Positions 34,226-44,226 of a DNA stretch of 64,000 nt are shown piece after piece. The stretch is from CAZIVP01 sp964542915. Lineage in GTDB: Bacteria > Calditrichota > Calditrichia > Calditrichales > Calditrichaceae. Every line of letters starts with the position of its first letter. Position 1 is the first letter of the stretch. Where the stretch lies: assembly GCA_964542915.1 (NCBI GenBank), contig CAZIVP010000004.1, positions 186,001 to 250,000 on the forward strand. Reading direction: 5' to 3'. The notes beneath the pieces were generated by a model. It worked only from the letters and a program-made list of their open reading frames with translations. It ran no database searches and had not been told where the DNA came from. A program made the translations under genes and the position numbers.

Positions 34226-35890
34226 ATGCATCGTAATTACTATCTATTCAGGGAACAGGTCGCGGAAATAAAGCCGGAAGTGATTCATCAACCCATCCGC
34301 TCCATTTTTACCTACCGCAAAAACGAACTGGCGTTGGCGATTGGCGATGACCGGTTTTTGAAAGTGTGTATGGCTCCGCATCTTCCCTATCTGCTCCTCG
34401 ATAAAAGCCACAATACCAGAGCGCCGAAATTTCACATGTTTGAATACCTCTTTGATCTGGAGATCCAGGATATTTATATCCGAGGATTTGATAAATGCGT
34501 GCACATTAAACTAAAAGATTATATCATCGAAGCAGTCTTCTATGGTAAGCAGCCCAATGTGTTTATTAAAAATCTAAATCAGGATGTACTGGACCGGTTT
34601 AAAGAGTCAGAACAATCCTTCCCGCCTTCCGCCGAAGGGAAATTAGACCTCACCCGTTTCAGCCGCGAAGATTGGGAACACACGATTTTACGGGATCCGA
34701 ACAAATCCATTGAGGGTGTGTTGATGAAACACTTCGGCGGTATCAATAAAAAAATCATCAGGGAAATTCTATTGCGCAGCGGCTTAAAAAGCGGCGATAA
34801 ATTAAAAAATTGCGGAGACGATGCCCGCACTGCGCTTTTTAAAACCGTAACCGAAGTTGGAAACGCCATAGATGATGAAGGCATCTATTTATACTGGCAC
34901 GGCGATCACGTACGCATGCTTACGCTTTTACCCTTTTATCATATCGAACATGAAAACGCGGAGTGGAACCGGCGTTTTTACCATTCCGTAAACCAAACCT
35001 GGAAAACGTTTGTACAGCGAACTGAAAATCAGAAACAATATGAACAACTGCGTTCCCGTTGCGAAAACGCCCTTAAAAATAGACGTGCGTATGTGCGGCG
35101 AAGCCTGTCTAAAATTGAACAATCGACCGATCTTCATCAACGTAAGGCGGATGCCGAAATGAAAGGGAATTTACTATTAACGTTTAAACAGCAAATTCCT
35201 GAAAATCAATCGAACGTGACGCTGGATAATATCTTCAGTGAATCGGATGAAAAAGTAACGATTAAATTAAATCCCAATAAAAGCATTGTTGAAAACGCAA
35301 ACCAATACTTCAATAAGTTTAAGAATATCGAGCGTAAGAAGCACTCGCTGGAAATCAAAAGAAGGACGACCGAACAGGAATTATCGGATCTGGATCGACT
35401 GATGCAAACGTTTAAAAACCTCACGGACCTTAAAAGTTTGAAGAAATTCCATGATCAATTGGTGGAAATGCATCTGATACAGGATAACGAAACGGAAGAC
35501 GGCAAAAACGCCAGGGCTTCGATGCAGTATATTTTCCATCACTTCATCCTGGATAACGAGTGGCATGTATACGTCGGCAAAAACGCCTCGAACAATGAAT
35601 TGCTGACATTTAAATTTGCAAATAAGTGGGATGTGTGGTTGCACGCACAGAGTGTGACCGGCTCCCATGTAATTATCAGACTACCCAAACGCGACCGGCA
35701 ACCGCCGCGCAGTGTGATAAAACAGGCTGCCGAAATCGCGGCCGCCTACAGTAAAGCCAAACATTCTTCAACGGTGCCGGTTATCTATACGGAAGCGCGT
35801 TACGTACAACGCATACGTAAAGCCCCTGTGGGTACGGTAAAAGTTCAAAGAGAAAACGTTATATTCGTGGAACCCTTGCGAATTCACTAA
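34226..35890 (+). CDS. NFACT (RqcH/Rqc2) family protein
   Basis: A 554-residue protein with an NFACT-N domain, a central coiled coil (about residues 330-400, rich in Lys and Glu) and a C-terminal NFACT-R domain with the hallmark DVWLHAQSVTGSHVII. RqcH binds stalled 50S subunits and adds alanine tails to trapped peptides; other members were named fibronectin-binding proteins. The N-domain Asp-Arg pair needed for tailing in Bacillus seems to be Asp89-Lys90 here (RGFDKCVHI). The ribosome site before ATG 34226 is weak. The TPR gene starts 19 bases after it. Confidence 0.85.
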   Translation: MHRNYYLFREQVAEIKPEVIHQPIRSIFTYRKNELALAIGDDRFLKVCMAPHLPYLLLDKSHNTRAPKFHMFEYLFDLEIQDIYIRGFDKCVHIKLKDYIIEAVFYGKQPNVFIKNLNQDVLDRFKESEQSFPPSAEGKLDLTRFSREDWEHTILRDPNKSIEGVLMKHFGGINKKIIREILLRSGLKSGDKLKNCGDDARTALFKTVTEVGNAIDDEGIYLYWHGDHVRMLTLLPFYHIEHENAEWNRRFYHSVNQTWKTFVQRTENQKQYEQLRSRCENALKNRRAYVRRSLSKIEQSTDLHQRKADAEMKGNLLLTFKQQIPENQSNVTLDNIFSESDEKVTIKLNPNKSIVENANQYFNKFKNIERKKHSLEIKRRTTEQELSDLDRLMQTFKNLTDLKSLKKFHDQLVEMHLIQDNETEDGKNARASMQYIFHHFILDNEWHVYVGKNASNNELLTFKFANKWDVWLHAQSVTGSHVIIRLPKRDRQPPRSVIKQAAEIAAAYSKAKHSSTVPVIYTEARYVQRIRKAPVGTVKVQRENVIFVEPLRIH

Positions 35891-35909
35891 AAACAAGCAA
35901 AGTAGGTGT

Positions 35910-37166
35910 ATGGTGCGATCTATACTTTTCTTGATCATCGTTATCCCTTTATTACTGCGACCGGCAGCAGCCAAGCAACAGCCGCAACCGGACGATTATT
36001 TCAACTTTTTGCAACAAACCTATTTTGAAAACACGCGGGACTCCCTGAATACATTTCTAACGCGTGAGCTTTCCATTTTTCAGCAACGTTTCCCCAATTA
36101 CAGGCAATTGGATCAAATTTTGTGGATGTTGGCTGAACTGGAACGGCGCCAGGGACGCCCTATCTCAGCTCTATTCGATTACTTGAAAATCGAATATATC
36201 AGTCCACGCTCCAAACTGAAAGGACAGGTGGATGAACGTATCAAAGGCATTTTAAATGAAAATCAAACCCTCAGTCAATTACAACAAGAAGCCATTATGC
36301 AATTGATTGAGCGTGATCTCAACTTTGGCGACCGTCCCGAGGCCTGCTTTCAGTATCTAACCTTTTTGCTATCGATCAATGAATCCGGTTTTTCAAATCG
36401 CATTCTCGCTGAGATCGATCTCTATCAGCGCATGTTTCCGGGCGTCCATGATAAAGACGACATCCTCTGTTTCTGGCAGGGCCGGTTGCATGAAAGGTTG
36501 CATCAGCCTTTTAGCGCTGCGGGTTATTATACAAAATTGATTTCGCTTTATCCGGAATCCGATATGTTTATGCAAGCCACGTTCCGTAAAGCGATGTTGA
36601 ACTATAAAGAAATCGGACGCATACAAGAAGCGGTTGAAGCATTTATCATCGTTATTAATTCTGCGGAGAATCCCAAGCTTGCCGGTTCCGCCCAGTTCTA
36701 TCTGGCTGAAATCTATCGCGAGCCTCTGAATAAACTTGAAGAAGCCCTCAATAACTACCGTCTGTTCGTGGAAGCCTTTCCGAATCACCGATACTATGGC
36801 AGGGCGCTCCGACACATTGCTGGTATTGCCCGGCAATTGAATCGCCACGAAGAAGCAATAACCGCTTATATGCAATTTTTTGAGCATGCTCCGCACGATA
36901 CCTTTGCGGCCGAGGCCATACGAACGATAGCGGACATTTATATCGAACAGTTTAATAATTATGAGCGGGCCGCCGAAGTGTTAAAGGTTTTTGTCGCCCA
37001 TAATAAATCACATCCCCGCGCTCCTCAATTTATATATGACGCCGCGCGTTATTATATGGAAAATCTTGATAATCGCAGCCGCTCACGGGCATTATGCGAT
37101 ACGATAATTGCTTACTATCCCGAAAGTAAGTGGGCCGAAAGAGCAAAATCCCTGAAAAAGAAGTAG
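35910..37166 (+). CDS. secreted tetratricopeptide-repeat protein
   Basis: A 418-residue protein with a signal peptide (LFLIIVIPLLLRPAAA) and a helical body of TPR-like repeats. Recognisable units are RIQEAVEAFIIVINSAEN, LEEALNNYRLFVEAFPNH and HEEAITAYMQFFEHAPHD. It is probably a periplasmic scaffold, of the YbgF/BamD type in general outline, but no specific family is evident. An AGTAGGTGT ribosome site precedes ATG. It converges with the PorV/PorQ gene, whose stop is 2 bases away. Confidence 0.75.
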   Translation: MVRSILFLIIVIPLLLRPAAAKQQPQPDDYFNFLQQTYFENTRDSLNTFLTRELSIFQQRFPNYRQLDQILWMLAELERRQGRPISALFDYLKIEYISPRSKLKGQVDERIKGILNENQTLSQLQQEAIMQLIERDLNFGDRPEACFQYLTFLLSINESGFSNRILAEIDLYQRMFPGVHDKDDILCFWQGRLHERLHQPFSAAGYYTKLISLYPESDMFMQATFRKAMLNYKEIGRIQEAVEAFIIVINSAENPKLAGSAQFYLAEIYREPLNKLEEALNNYRLFVEAFPNHRYYGRALRHIAGIARQLNRHEEAITAYMQFFEHAPHDTFAAEAIRTIADIYIEQFNNYERAAEVLKVFVAHNKSHPRAPQFIYDAARYYMENLDNRSRSRALCDTIIAYYPESKWAERAKSLKKK

Positions 37167-37168
37167 CG

Positions 37169-38173
37169 TTAATTGCCGTAAAGTTCAGGCAACTGCAAAT
37201 GAAATGAGATGCGATGGATGTCGCCAAGCTCACTTTCATAAGCCGTGAATGAATAATCGAACCTCATCTTCGGTATTTGCAAACCGATACCGGTGTTAAA
37301 ACGATTCAAATCATCCATCCCGAACCGTAAAGCTAATGTATTTTTGTAAGAAATTTCCATGCCCCAAAAACTGTCTAAGCTAAGGGAACCCAGATGATAC
37401 TGGCTGGCATAAGCGCGATTTTCATTCAGGATATTAAAATCCATTGCGGGTTTAATCCGGAGAGGAACGGCAGGTACCTGAAAGATATATGCCAATCCCA
37501 AGCGCACGGACGGCGCAATCAGTTCGGTTTCTCCACTGCTCCAACTCATCAAAGTACTGGTAATGTCGCGCAGCATTAAGCCGCTGTGTAAGTTTCGCCA
37601 GATATTGTACTGAAACCCCACATCAAATCCGATTCCCATCGCGGATTCGATGTTATAATCACGGTAAATCACTTTGGCGCTGGCGCCATAATGTAAACGT
37701 TCATTATAGGCTTTGGCATAGCTGAGGTAAACCACATAATCGCCGGTATTGAACGTACGAATTTTGGAATAATCGAGTGAATAATCGCCCTCCTGCTGAC
37801 CATCAGCTATAACCTTTGCCTGTCGGCTGTCTTTGATGCCGTTTACTGTCAGATAGGTTACCGAAAGAGCCAGCGCCGACCGGTCCTCCATCGGATGGGA
37901 TACGGCCAGATAGTTATGTTGAATGCTGCTTATAAATTGTTTGCTGTGCATAAACGACATTTGAAAACCGCGGGCTTTAACCAAACCCGCCGGATTCCAG
38001 TAACCGGAAGTTACATCCGATGTTAAAGCTGTATACGCCCCTGCCATCCCGAGTGCACTGCTTCCGACGCCGAGATTCATGAATTCGCCTGCGTATTTCT
38101 TAAAAGAAGCGCTGTGGAGGTGGGTACCCCACACAAAAATGATTAACAGAAGCGAAACGATGCGTGTGTTCAT
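37169..38173 (-). CDS. PorV/PorQ family outer-membrane protein
   Basis: A 334-residue barrel protein with a signal peptide (IVSLLLIIFVWGTHLHSA) and the family opening GEFMNLGVGSSALGMAGAY, SDVTSGYWNPAGL. It then runs in amphipathic beta strands. In type IX secretion PorV shuttles cargo proteins and PorQ has a related role, but many FCB bacteria have several paralogs of unknown job. It is the last gene of the dnaE-dtd-PASTA-rpe-kinase run, 60 bases after the kinase gene, and no T9SS gene is next to it. Confidence 0.85.
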   Translation of the reverse strand: MNTRIVSLLLIIFVWGTHLHSASFKKYAGEFMNLGVGSSALGMAGAYTALTSDVTSGYWNPAGLVKARGFQMSFMHSKQFISSIQHNYLAVSHPMEDRSALALSVTYLTVNGIKDSRQAKVIADGQQEGDYSLDYSKIRTFNTGDYVVYLSYAKAYNERLHYGASAKVIYRDYNIESAMGIGFDVGFQYNIWRNLHSGLMLRDITSTLMSWSSGETELIAPSVRLGLAYIFQVPAVPLRIKPAMDFNILNENRAYASQYHLGSLSLDSFWGMEISYKNTLALRFGMDDLNRFNTGIGLQIPKMRFDYSFTAYESELGDIHRISFHLQLPELYGN

Positions 38174-38233
38174 ATCTATTGATACCTTCGCTTAAATGGT
38201 TAACTCGTACCGGTTATAGCGGCAAATTAGGAT

Positions 38234-38800
38234 TTATACCACCATAAACAGATATCCGCTTATCACCGGTACGAGTATATTATCATCCAAGCCCAACGGT
38301 AAAAATTCAATAATTGCCGCCGCCAGAGCAACGAACAGGCCTGCCCAGGAATAATCCGTTAAGACCAGTACAATGGCGGAAGCGGTTAAATAAAAAGCCA
38401 ACGCACCTTCGATGGTTTTCCCCATCCATTGATCGGAGCCCAGCCGGCGGCCGGCAATCGCAGCAGCAGGATCGGCCAGTGTTAAAAAAAGCGCAGCCGG
38501 AATAGCCGCCGTCTTCGGGTAGAGTATAACGACCAAAGCCAAACCCGTAAACAAATAAGTCGCTCCGGTTATTTTTCTCCGTTGCTCCCCTTCCCTTAAC
38601 AGTTTGGAAAATACTTTTAAAAAATAGCGTTCTGCAAGGGAAAAATGCATCCGTAAAAGTTCCGCGAGCCAAAAACCGATTGCTATGAAAACACAGATAA
38701 ATCGGATTTGTTCCTCGTCAAGCAACCATAAATAAGCCAGTGGTAAAATTGTTGTGGAAAGATGAATGGACTTGCGTTGTAGTTCGTATCGCAGGGTCAC
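38234..38800 (-). CDS. dolichol/phytol kinase-like membrane protein
   Basis: A 188-residue polytopic protein (about six helices) with the CTP-dependent polyprenol kinase pattern: N-terminal LQRKSIHLSTT and the site LADPAAAIAGRRLG followed by KTIEGALAFYL. Relatives phosphorylate dolichol, phytol, undecaprenol or diacylglycerol. The GTG start overlaps the rpe stop by one base (TAGTG), indicating coupled translation. A role in recycling lipid carriers for the envelope is plausible, not shown. Confidence 0.78.
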   Translation of the reverse strand: MTLRYELQRKSIHLSTTILPLAYLWLLDEEQIRFICVFIAIGFWLAELLRMHFSLAERYFLKVFSKLLREGEQRRKITGATYLFTGLALVVILYPKTAAIPAALFLTLADPAAAIAGRRLGSDQWMGKTIEGALAFYLTASAIVLVLTDYSWAGLFVALAAAIIEFLPLGLDDNILVPVISGYLFMVV

Positions 38801-39471
38801 TACGCTTCCTTTACCGCGTTTTGAGCAATCCGTTTTAAAGAACGTGTGGCCTCGCCAATGGAAGGCGCTGAAAAGATAGCGTTGCCCGCCACCAAAACAT
38901 CCGCGCCCGCTTCCACTACAGAAGGCGCTGTTTTTAAATTCAACCCGCCATCCACTTCCAAAAGACAGTTTGGATTCTGCTCCGCAAGCATAAATCGCAA
39001 ACTCCGGATTTTATTCAGAGAATATGAGATGAATTTCTGTCCGCCAAAACCCGGATTGACGCTCATGATCAGGATCAGATCAAGTTTATTTAAAATCGGC
39101 TCCAGCGTGTGCACCGGTGTAGCCGGATTGATTGATACGCCGGCTTTACATCCGTTTTCATGAATTGCTTGAACGGTGCGATCCAAATGCGGGCATGCTT
39201 CCTGATGCACCGTAATAATCGCAGCGCCGGCTTCGGCAAATTCCCTTATGAAATGATCCGGATTTTGCACCATAAGGTGCACGTCCAATGGCAAAGAGGT
39301 GACTCGCTTCAGGGCTTGTACCATGAACGGCCCGAAAGTCAAATTGGGCACAAAACGTCCGTCCATGACATCCACATGGATGAAGTCTGCGCCGTTCTCT
39401 TCAACAGCCTTTACCTGCGATTGTAAGTCCAACACATCGGCGGATAATATGGAAGGCGCCAGGTAACCCAT
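38800..39471 (-). CDS. rpe: ribulose-phosphate 3-epimerase
   Basis: Interconverts ribulose 5-phosphate and xylulose 5-phosphate in the pentose phosphate pathway. The 223-residue TIM barrel shows APSILSAD, the metal sites VDVMDGRFVPNLTFGP and LDVHLMV, and the catalytic VNPGFGGQKF with LEVDGG. ATG 39471 follows GAGG by 10 bases and is preferred to the TTG at 39480, which lies too close to that site. It starts 5 bases after the PASTA gene's stop. Confidence 0.95.
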   Translation of the reverse strand: MGYLAPSILSADVLDLQSQVKAVEENGADFIHVDVMDGRFVPNLTFGPFMVQALKRVTSLPLDVHLMVQNPDHFIREFAEAGAAIITVHQEACPHLDRTVQAIHENGCKAGVSINPATPVHTLEPILNKLDLILIMSVNPGFGGQKFISYSLNKIRSLRFMLAEQNPNCLLEVDGGLNLKTAPSVVEAGADVLVAGNAIFSAPSIGEATRSLKRIAQNAVKEA

Positions 39472-39476
39472 TAATT

Positions 39477-40250
39477 TCAATCCTCTCCCTCTATTTGACC
39501 TACCTTACTGACGGTAAGCCGAACCGGTTTTTCGATTTCCAGCGGCGCTCCGGCCGGTATATTTTGTTTTAATACCGTTTCGGGCAGCATGTTTTCTTTC
39601 TCTCGATATTCGATTTCTACATTGCTGATACCCAGCGCTTCGAGCTTTTTCTTGGCGACGCCCAGACTTTGCCCCACCAGGTTCGGAAATTCCTGTTTCT
39701 GAGACATCTGACCAAGGCTGATGGTTATATCAATCTCTTTGCCCTGTTTAACGGTTTGGCCCGGCGGGAAAGATTGATTGATGACCACCCCCTCCAGCGC
39801 AAGATCGGAATATTCATAATACTTTGAGCCCAGTTCGAGTCCGTTGTTTTTTAAAATCAGCTCCGCTTCCCTCGGTGATTTTGAAAATAAATTGGGCATG
39901 ACAATCGGTTTTTCGCCGATGCTCACCGTCAGATACACATTACGCCCCTTCTTAACCTCGGAATAGGCAAATGGCATTTGTTCAACCACAAGACCTTTGG
40001 CATAATGAGAATCGTAAACCGAATCCGCAATAATCACATCAAAGCCTTTGTTCTCTAATACATTTTTAGCGTCTTCCAGCGGTAATTCTACAACATCGGG
40101 CAACGGCATCGAATCGCCCAGCCTGACATAAGTCGGCATGACGATTTTATCCATTAAAAGAACAAACAAAATAAAAATTACGAAGATAATAATGATTTTA
40201 AACCAACGTGTTTGTACAAACCTGCGACGAAACATTTCAGAAACATTCAT
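39477..40250 (-). CDS. membrane-anchored PASTA-repeat protein without kinase domain
   Basis: A 257-residue protein with a short cytoplasmic N-terminus, one membrane helix (about residues 18-38) and three PASTA repeats (about 48-113, 114-184 and 185-253). Each has the Pro-start and Gly-rich loops (MPNLFSKSPREAELIL, FPNLVGQSLGVAKKKL). PASTA modules bind muropeptides or peptidoglycan strands and are best known on PknB-type kinases and PBPs; neither is attached here. It lies between dtd and rpe in one transcript, 32 bases after dtd. Confidence 0.85.
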   Translation of the reverse strand: MNVSEMFRRRFVQTRWFKIIIIFVIFILFVLLMDKIVMPTYVRLGDSMPLPDVVELPLEDAKNVLENKGFDVIIADSVYDSHYAKGLVVEQMPFAYSEVKKGRNVYLTVSIGEKPIVMPNLFSKSPREAELILKNNGLELGSKYYEYSDLALEGVVINQSFPPGQTVKQGKEIDITISLGQMSQKQEFPNLVGQSLGVAKKKLEALGISNVEIEYREKENMLPETVLKQNIPAGAPLEIEKPVRLTVSKVGQIEGED

Positions 40251-40282
40251 TGAGCACGATTCCCGGAATAAGATTCTATTCG

Positions 40283-40732
40283 TTAGCCTGCATTTTTACT
40301 TTCGACCAGAATGGTTACAGGACCATAATTGGTTAACCGGATATCCATCATTGCGCCGAATTGGCCCGTTTCCACGCGAACTCCGTATTCTTGTAACGCT
40401 TCTACAAACCGTTCATAAAAAGGTTCACCCTTGTCGGGAGAGGCGGCGTTTATAAAACTCGGCCGCCTTCCCTTGCGCGTATCGGCCATCAAGGTGAATT
40501 GTGAAATGGCAAGAATTTCACCGCCGATATCCAGTAATGAGCGATTCATCTTACCCTGATCATCTTCAAAGACGCGGAGGTTTACACACTTGTTGGCCAT
40601 ATATTTGATGTCATCTTCATTGTCTTCTCCGGCGACGCCGATGAATAATAATAATCCGCGACCGATATGTCCTACAATTTCAGCATCGATTTTAACCGAC
40701 GCTTCACTGACGCGCTGTAACAAGACCCTCAT
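40283..40732 (-). CDS. dtd: D-aminoacyl-tRNA deacylase
   Basis: Hydrolyses D-aminoacyl-tRNAs (and Gly-tRNA-Ala) to keep D-amino acids out of proteins. At 149 residues it is of normal length, with the two invariant motifs SQFTLMADTRKG and the Gly-cisPro NYGPVT near the C-terminus. ATG 40732 lies 2 bases after the dnaE stop, so the genes are coupled. Confidence 0.95.
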   Translation of the reverse strand: MRVLLQRVSEASVKIDAEIVGHIGRGLLLFIGVAGEDNEDDIKYMANKCVNLRVFEDDQGKMNRSLLDIGGEILAISQFTLMADTRKGRRPSFINAASPDKGEPFYERFVEALQEYGVRVETGQFGAMMDIRLTNYGPVTILVESKNAG

Positions 40733-40734
40733 AT

Positions 40735-43700
40735 TCAGGCTTTCACCTTCACTTTAATGTTTTCAAGACCGAGCATATTCGATAGCTCCTGTAATGTGCG
40801 GCGCGTTAATGCGAGCTCGATTCCGGTGGATCGAAAATGAAAAGCGCCTTCCCCGTTCATATTCAATTGCACATATACCTTGCTTTTACCCGGGCTCGAT
40901 TTAAGCGTGAGCTTTAAATGATGTAAATCTTCACTTGAAAACGTTTGTCGTTTTATCGATAACAAAATTGATTCCGTCAAGGCTTCCGGAGCTTCATCCA
41001 ATGGCATGATCTGTTCTCCGATCACCTTAATGATACTTTCATCCAGCGCCGAGTTGAGTTTGCCCTTTATATAGACCATGGCGTCGGTTTGTAAATAAGG
41101 TTCAAACTGTGGAAATACGGAGCCAAAAATCACCGCTTCGTAGGTGCGGTCAAAGTCCTCTATTTTAACAAAAGCCATCTTCTGATTTTTTTTATCATGA
41201 ATCACGCGCATCTCGTTAATTTTTCCGCCGATCGCTATCTTCTTCGGAATATTCAGGCCTTCTGTCTCACCGTCTTTAACTTTCAAAATATAAGGCGTTA
41301 AATCCGTTGTGTACAATTCAATAATGGAGCGGTATGAATCGAGCGGATGGCCCGAAAAGTAAAACCCGAGCAACTCTTTTTCCTTTTTTAATTTATCCGT
41401 TACAGGCCAATCCGGTACTTGCGGCAACGGTGGGTATGAGAGTAATTCCTGATCCGGGGTCTCTTCAACCTGAAGGTCAAATAAGTTACGTTGATTGATA
41501 TTTTTGTTCTTGCTACCCTGTATGTTTTGGGCAAACTCCAGCGCCTGCTCGATGGCATTAAACTTTTGGGCACGGCTTCCTTCCAGCGAATCCAGGGCGC
41601 CCGCCTGAATGAGGCTTTCCAGCACTTTTTTATTGACTAACCTCAAATCCACGTTCTGTAACATTTCATAAATCGTTCCGAAGCGTCCCTCGTTTTCACG
41701 GGCTTCTACTATAGAATGGATCGCTCCTGTACCGACATTTTTAATGGCGGCCATACCGAAAGCAATTTCATCATCAGCGATTGGCAGAAAATGGGCGTGG
41801 CTGTAATTCACATCCGGGGCCTTGATTTTAATGCCAAGTTTTTTGCACTCATCCATCAGGATCATAACACGATCGCTATCTTTGACTTCGCTCGTGAGAT
41901 TCGCAGCCATGAATTCCGCCGGAAAGTGCGCCTTCAGGTAGGCCGTTTGGTAAGCGATAATGGCATAGGCAGCGGAATGGGATTTATTGAAACCGTACTC
42001 GGCAAATTTATCGATTAACTCCGCGATTTTAAATGCGGTCTGCCGCTTAATTCCGTTTTTAATACAACCCTCGATAAATGCCTCATTGTGGGCCACCATC
42101 TCTTCTTTCTTTTTCTTGCTCATGGCTTTACGCATCAAATCAGCATCGGCGAGCCGGAAACCGGCCAGTTCCGAAGCAATCCGCATTACCTGTTCCTGAT
42201 AGACGATAATTCCATACGTTTCTTTAAGGATGGGCTCCAGCGCGGGATGCGGATAATCGATTTTTTTGCGGCCGTATTTGCGGTCGATAAAATCATCGAT
42301 CATATTCATGGGGCCGGGCCTGTAAAGGGCATTCATGGCAATAAGATCTTCGATGCGGGATGGTTTAAGCTTGCGCAGGTACTCCTGCATACCCGAACTT
42401 TCAAATTGGAACACGCCCACGGTAAGTCCTTCGCCAAACAGATGGTACGTCGCCTCGTCATCGAAGGAAAGGTTTTCCACGGAAAAATTCGGATCCCTTC
42501 GCTCACGTATGAGATTTTCGGTTTTTTTGATTACCGTAAGATTGCGCAGACCCAGAAAATCCATCTTAAGCAATCCGATGGCTTCACTCCAATCCATTGT
42601 CCATTGCGTTGTGATCTCTTTATCGGAATTCTTGTACAGCGGAACGTAATTGATGATGTTATCCGGCGTAATGATAATACCGGCGGCATGGACCGACGTA
42701 TGACGGGCGATCCCTTCCAGCGTCTGCGAATATTTGAATAACTCCCGCATTTTTACATCATCGCTTTCCGCCAGTTGTTTTAATTCATCCACATTCTGCA
42801 GCGCGGATTTGAGGTTAACGGGCTTAACGCCGCCCTTCATGGGCACTTTTTTGGCGATAGAATCGGCGGTGCTCACCGGCAGTTTAAGAACACGCGCCAC
42901 ATCACGGATGACGCCGCGGGAAGCCATAGTACCAAACGTAATGATTTGCGCTACATTATTTTTGCCGTATTTTTCCTTAACGTATTCGATTACTTCATCC
43001 CGGCGTTCATAACAGAAATCCACATCGATATCCGGCATGGTTACGCGGGCGGGATTCAGGAATCGTTCGAATAACAAGCCATAACGCAGCGGATCCACGT
43101 TGGTTATGCCCAGATTATAAGCGACAATACTGCCCGCCGCGGAACCGCGGCCCAATCCCACCGGAATGTCGCTTTGCCTCGCAGCATTGATAAAATCCTG
43201 GACAATCAGGAAATAGCCTGCGAAGCCCATTTTCTGAATTACCGAAAGTTCGTATTCAATGCGTTCTGCCGTGGATTTATCCATATTGGGATAGCGGCGC
43301 TTTGCCCCGCGGAAAGTGAGTCTGCGCAAATACTCGTCCGCCGAAATGTCGCCCTCCTCTTTCGGTATGGGGAATTTGGGCAAATGGCGCTGGGAAAAAT
43401 CGATATTGAGATCGGTTTTTTCAGCAATTTCACTGGTCCGTTCCAAAACCTTCGGTTTATCCTTAAACAAGGCATACATCTCATCGGCGGATTTCAGATA
43501 CAGGTCTTCAGTGCCATAGCGCAGACGGTTGGGATCGTCCCGGTCTTTTCCGGTCTGTAAACACAAAAGAATATCGTGCGCCTCGTGATCGCCCTTACGT
43601 AAATAGTGATTATCATTGGTGGCGATTACGGGAACGCCCATATCCTCGGCCAAATCATAAATTTGAGGGTATACAGCGGCTTCTTCCGGAATGTGATGAT

Positions 43701-44226
43701 CCTGTATCTCGAAATAAAAATCGTCGCCGAAAATTTCAAGATATTCTTCGGCGGCTTGAACGGCTTTTTCTTTCATACCGCGGCGCAGTTTGTAGGCGAT
43801 TTCCCCTTTCATACAGGCCGAGGTCGCTATGAGTCCTTCGGAATACTTGCGCAGTAATTCTTTATCTATGCGTGGTTTATAATACATTCCTTCAAGAAAG
43901 GCATAAGAACTTAACTTGATCAGATTTTTGAATCCCTGTTGATTCTTTGCCAATAAAACAAGATGATAGGAATTCGATTCGCCTTCGATAGGTTTTCGAA
44001 GGGATCGGCTACGCGGCGCCATATAAGCTTCCATGCCGATAATCGGTTTTATGCCGGCATTTCGGGCGGCGCTGTAAAATTCCAGTACGCCGAATAAATT
44101 GCCATGGTCGGTTATGGCCAGGGCATCCATATTTAATTCTTTGGCGCGCGCCACCATCTCGTTTACTTTTGCCGCACCGTCAAGAAGCGAATAATTGGTA
44201 TGGTTATGTAAGTGAACAAATGACAA
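40735..44226 (-). CDS. dnaE: DNA polymerase III alpha subunit
   Basis: Replicative polymerase of 1163 residues. In order: PHP domain (HLHNHTNYSLLDGA, ITDHGN), palm with catalytic aspartates in PDIDVDFCYERR, fingers with GRGSAAGSIVAY, a tandem HhH region, and a C-terminal OB fold and small tail. The PHP motif looks intact, so it may keep proofreading or pyrophosphatase function. The apparent start is TTG 44226 after GGGCGGG. It heads the minus-strand run that continues through dtd, the PASTA protein, rpe, the kinase and PorV. Confidence 0.96.
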   Translation of the reverse strand: MSFVHLHNHTNYSLLDGAAKVNEMVARAKELNMDALAITDHGNLFGVLEFYSAARNAGIKPIIGMEAYMAPRSRSLRKPIEGESNSYHLVLLAKNQQGFKNLIKLSSYAFLEGMYYKPRIDKELLRKYSEGLIATSACMKGEIAYKLRRGMKEKAVQAAEEYLEIFGDDFYFEIQDHHIPEEAAVYPQIYDLAEDMGVPVIATNDNHYLRKGDHEAHDILLCLQTGKDRDDPNRLRYGTEDLYLKSADEMYALFKDKPKVLERTSEIAEKTDLNIDFSQRHLPKFPIPKEEGDISADEYLRRLTFRGAKRRYPNMDKSTAERIEYELSVIQKMGFAGYFLIVQDFINAARQSDIPVGLGRGSAAGSIVAYNLGITNVDPLRYGLLFERFLNPARVTMPDIDVDFCYERRDEVIEYVKEKYGKNNVAQIITFGTMASRGVIRDVARVLKLPVSTADSIAKKVPMKGGVKPVNLKSALQNVDELKQLAESDDVKMRELFKYSQTLEGIARHTSVHAAGIIITPDNIINYVPLYKNSDKEITTQWTMDWSEAIGLLKMDFLGLRNLTVIKKTENLIRERRDPNFSVENLSFDDEATYHLFGEGLTVGVFQFESSGMQEYLRKLKPSRIEDLIAMNALYRPGPMNMIDDFIDRKYGRKKIDYPHPALEPILKETYGIIVYQEQVMRIASELAGFRLADADLMRKAMSKKKKEEMVAHNEAFIEGCIKNGIKRQTAFKIAELIDKFAEYGFNKSHSAAYAIIAYQTAYLKAHFPAEFMAANLTSEVKDSDRVMILMDECKKLGIKIKAPDVNYSHAHFLPIADDEIAFGMAAIKNVGTGAIHSIVEARENEGRFGTIYEMLQNVDLRLVNKKVLESLIQAGALDSLEGSRAQKFNAIEQALEFAQNIQGSKNKNINQRNLFDLQVEETPDQELLSYPPLPQVPDWPVTDKLKKEKELLGFYFSGHPLDSYRSIIELYTTDLTPYILKVKDGETEGLNIPKKIAIGGKINEMRVIHDKKNQKMAFVKIEDFDRTYEAVIFGSVFPQFEPYLQTDAMVYIKGKLNSALDESIIKVIGEQIMPLDEAPEALTESILLSIKRQTFSSEDLHHLKLTLKSSPGKSKVYVQLNMNGEGAFHFRSTGIELALTRRTLQELSNMLGLENIKVKVKA

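Noticed and set aside
38314..38505. Plus-strand frame opposite the polyprenol kinase gene
   Set aside because: It is contained in a well-supported minus-strand gene and lacks a start signal.
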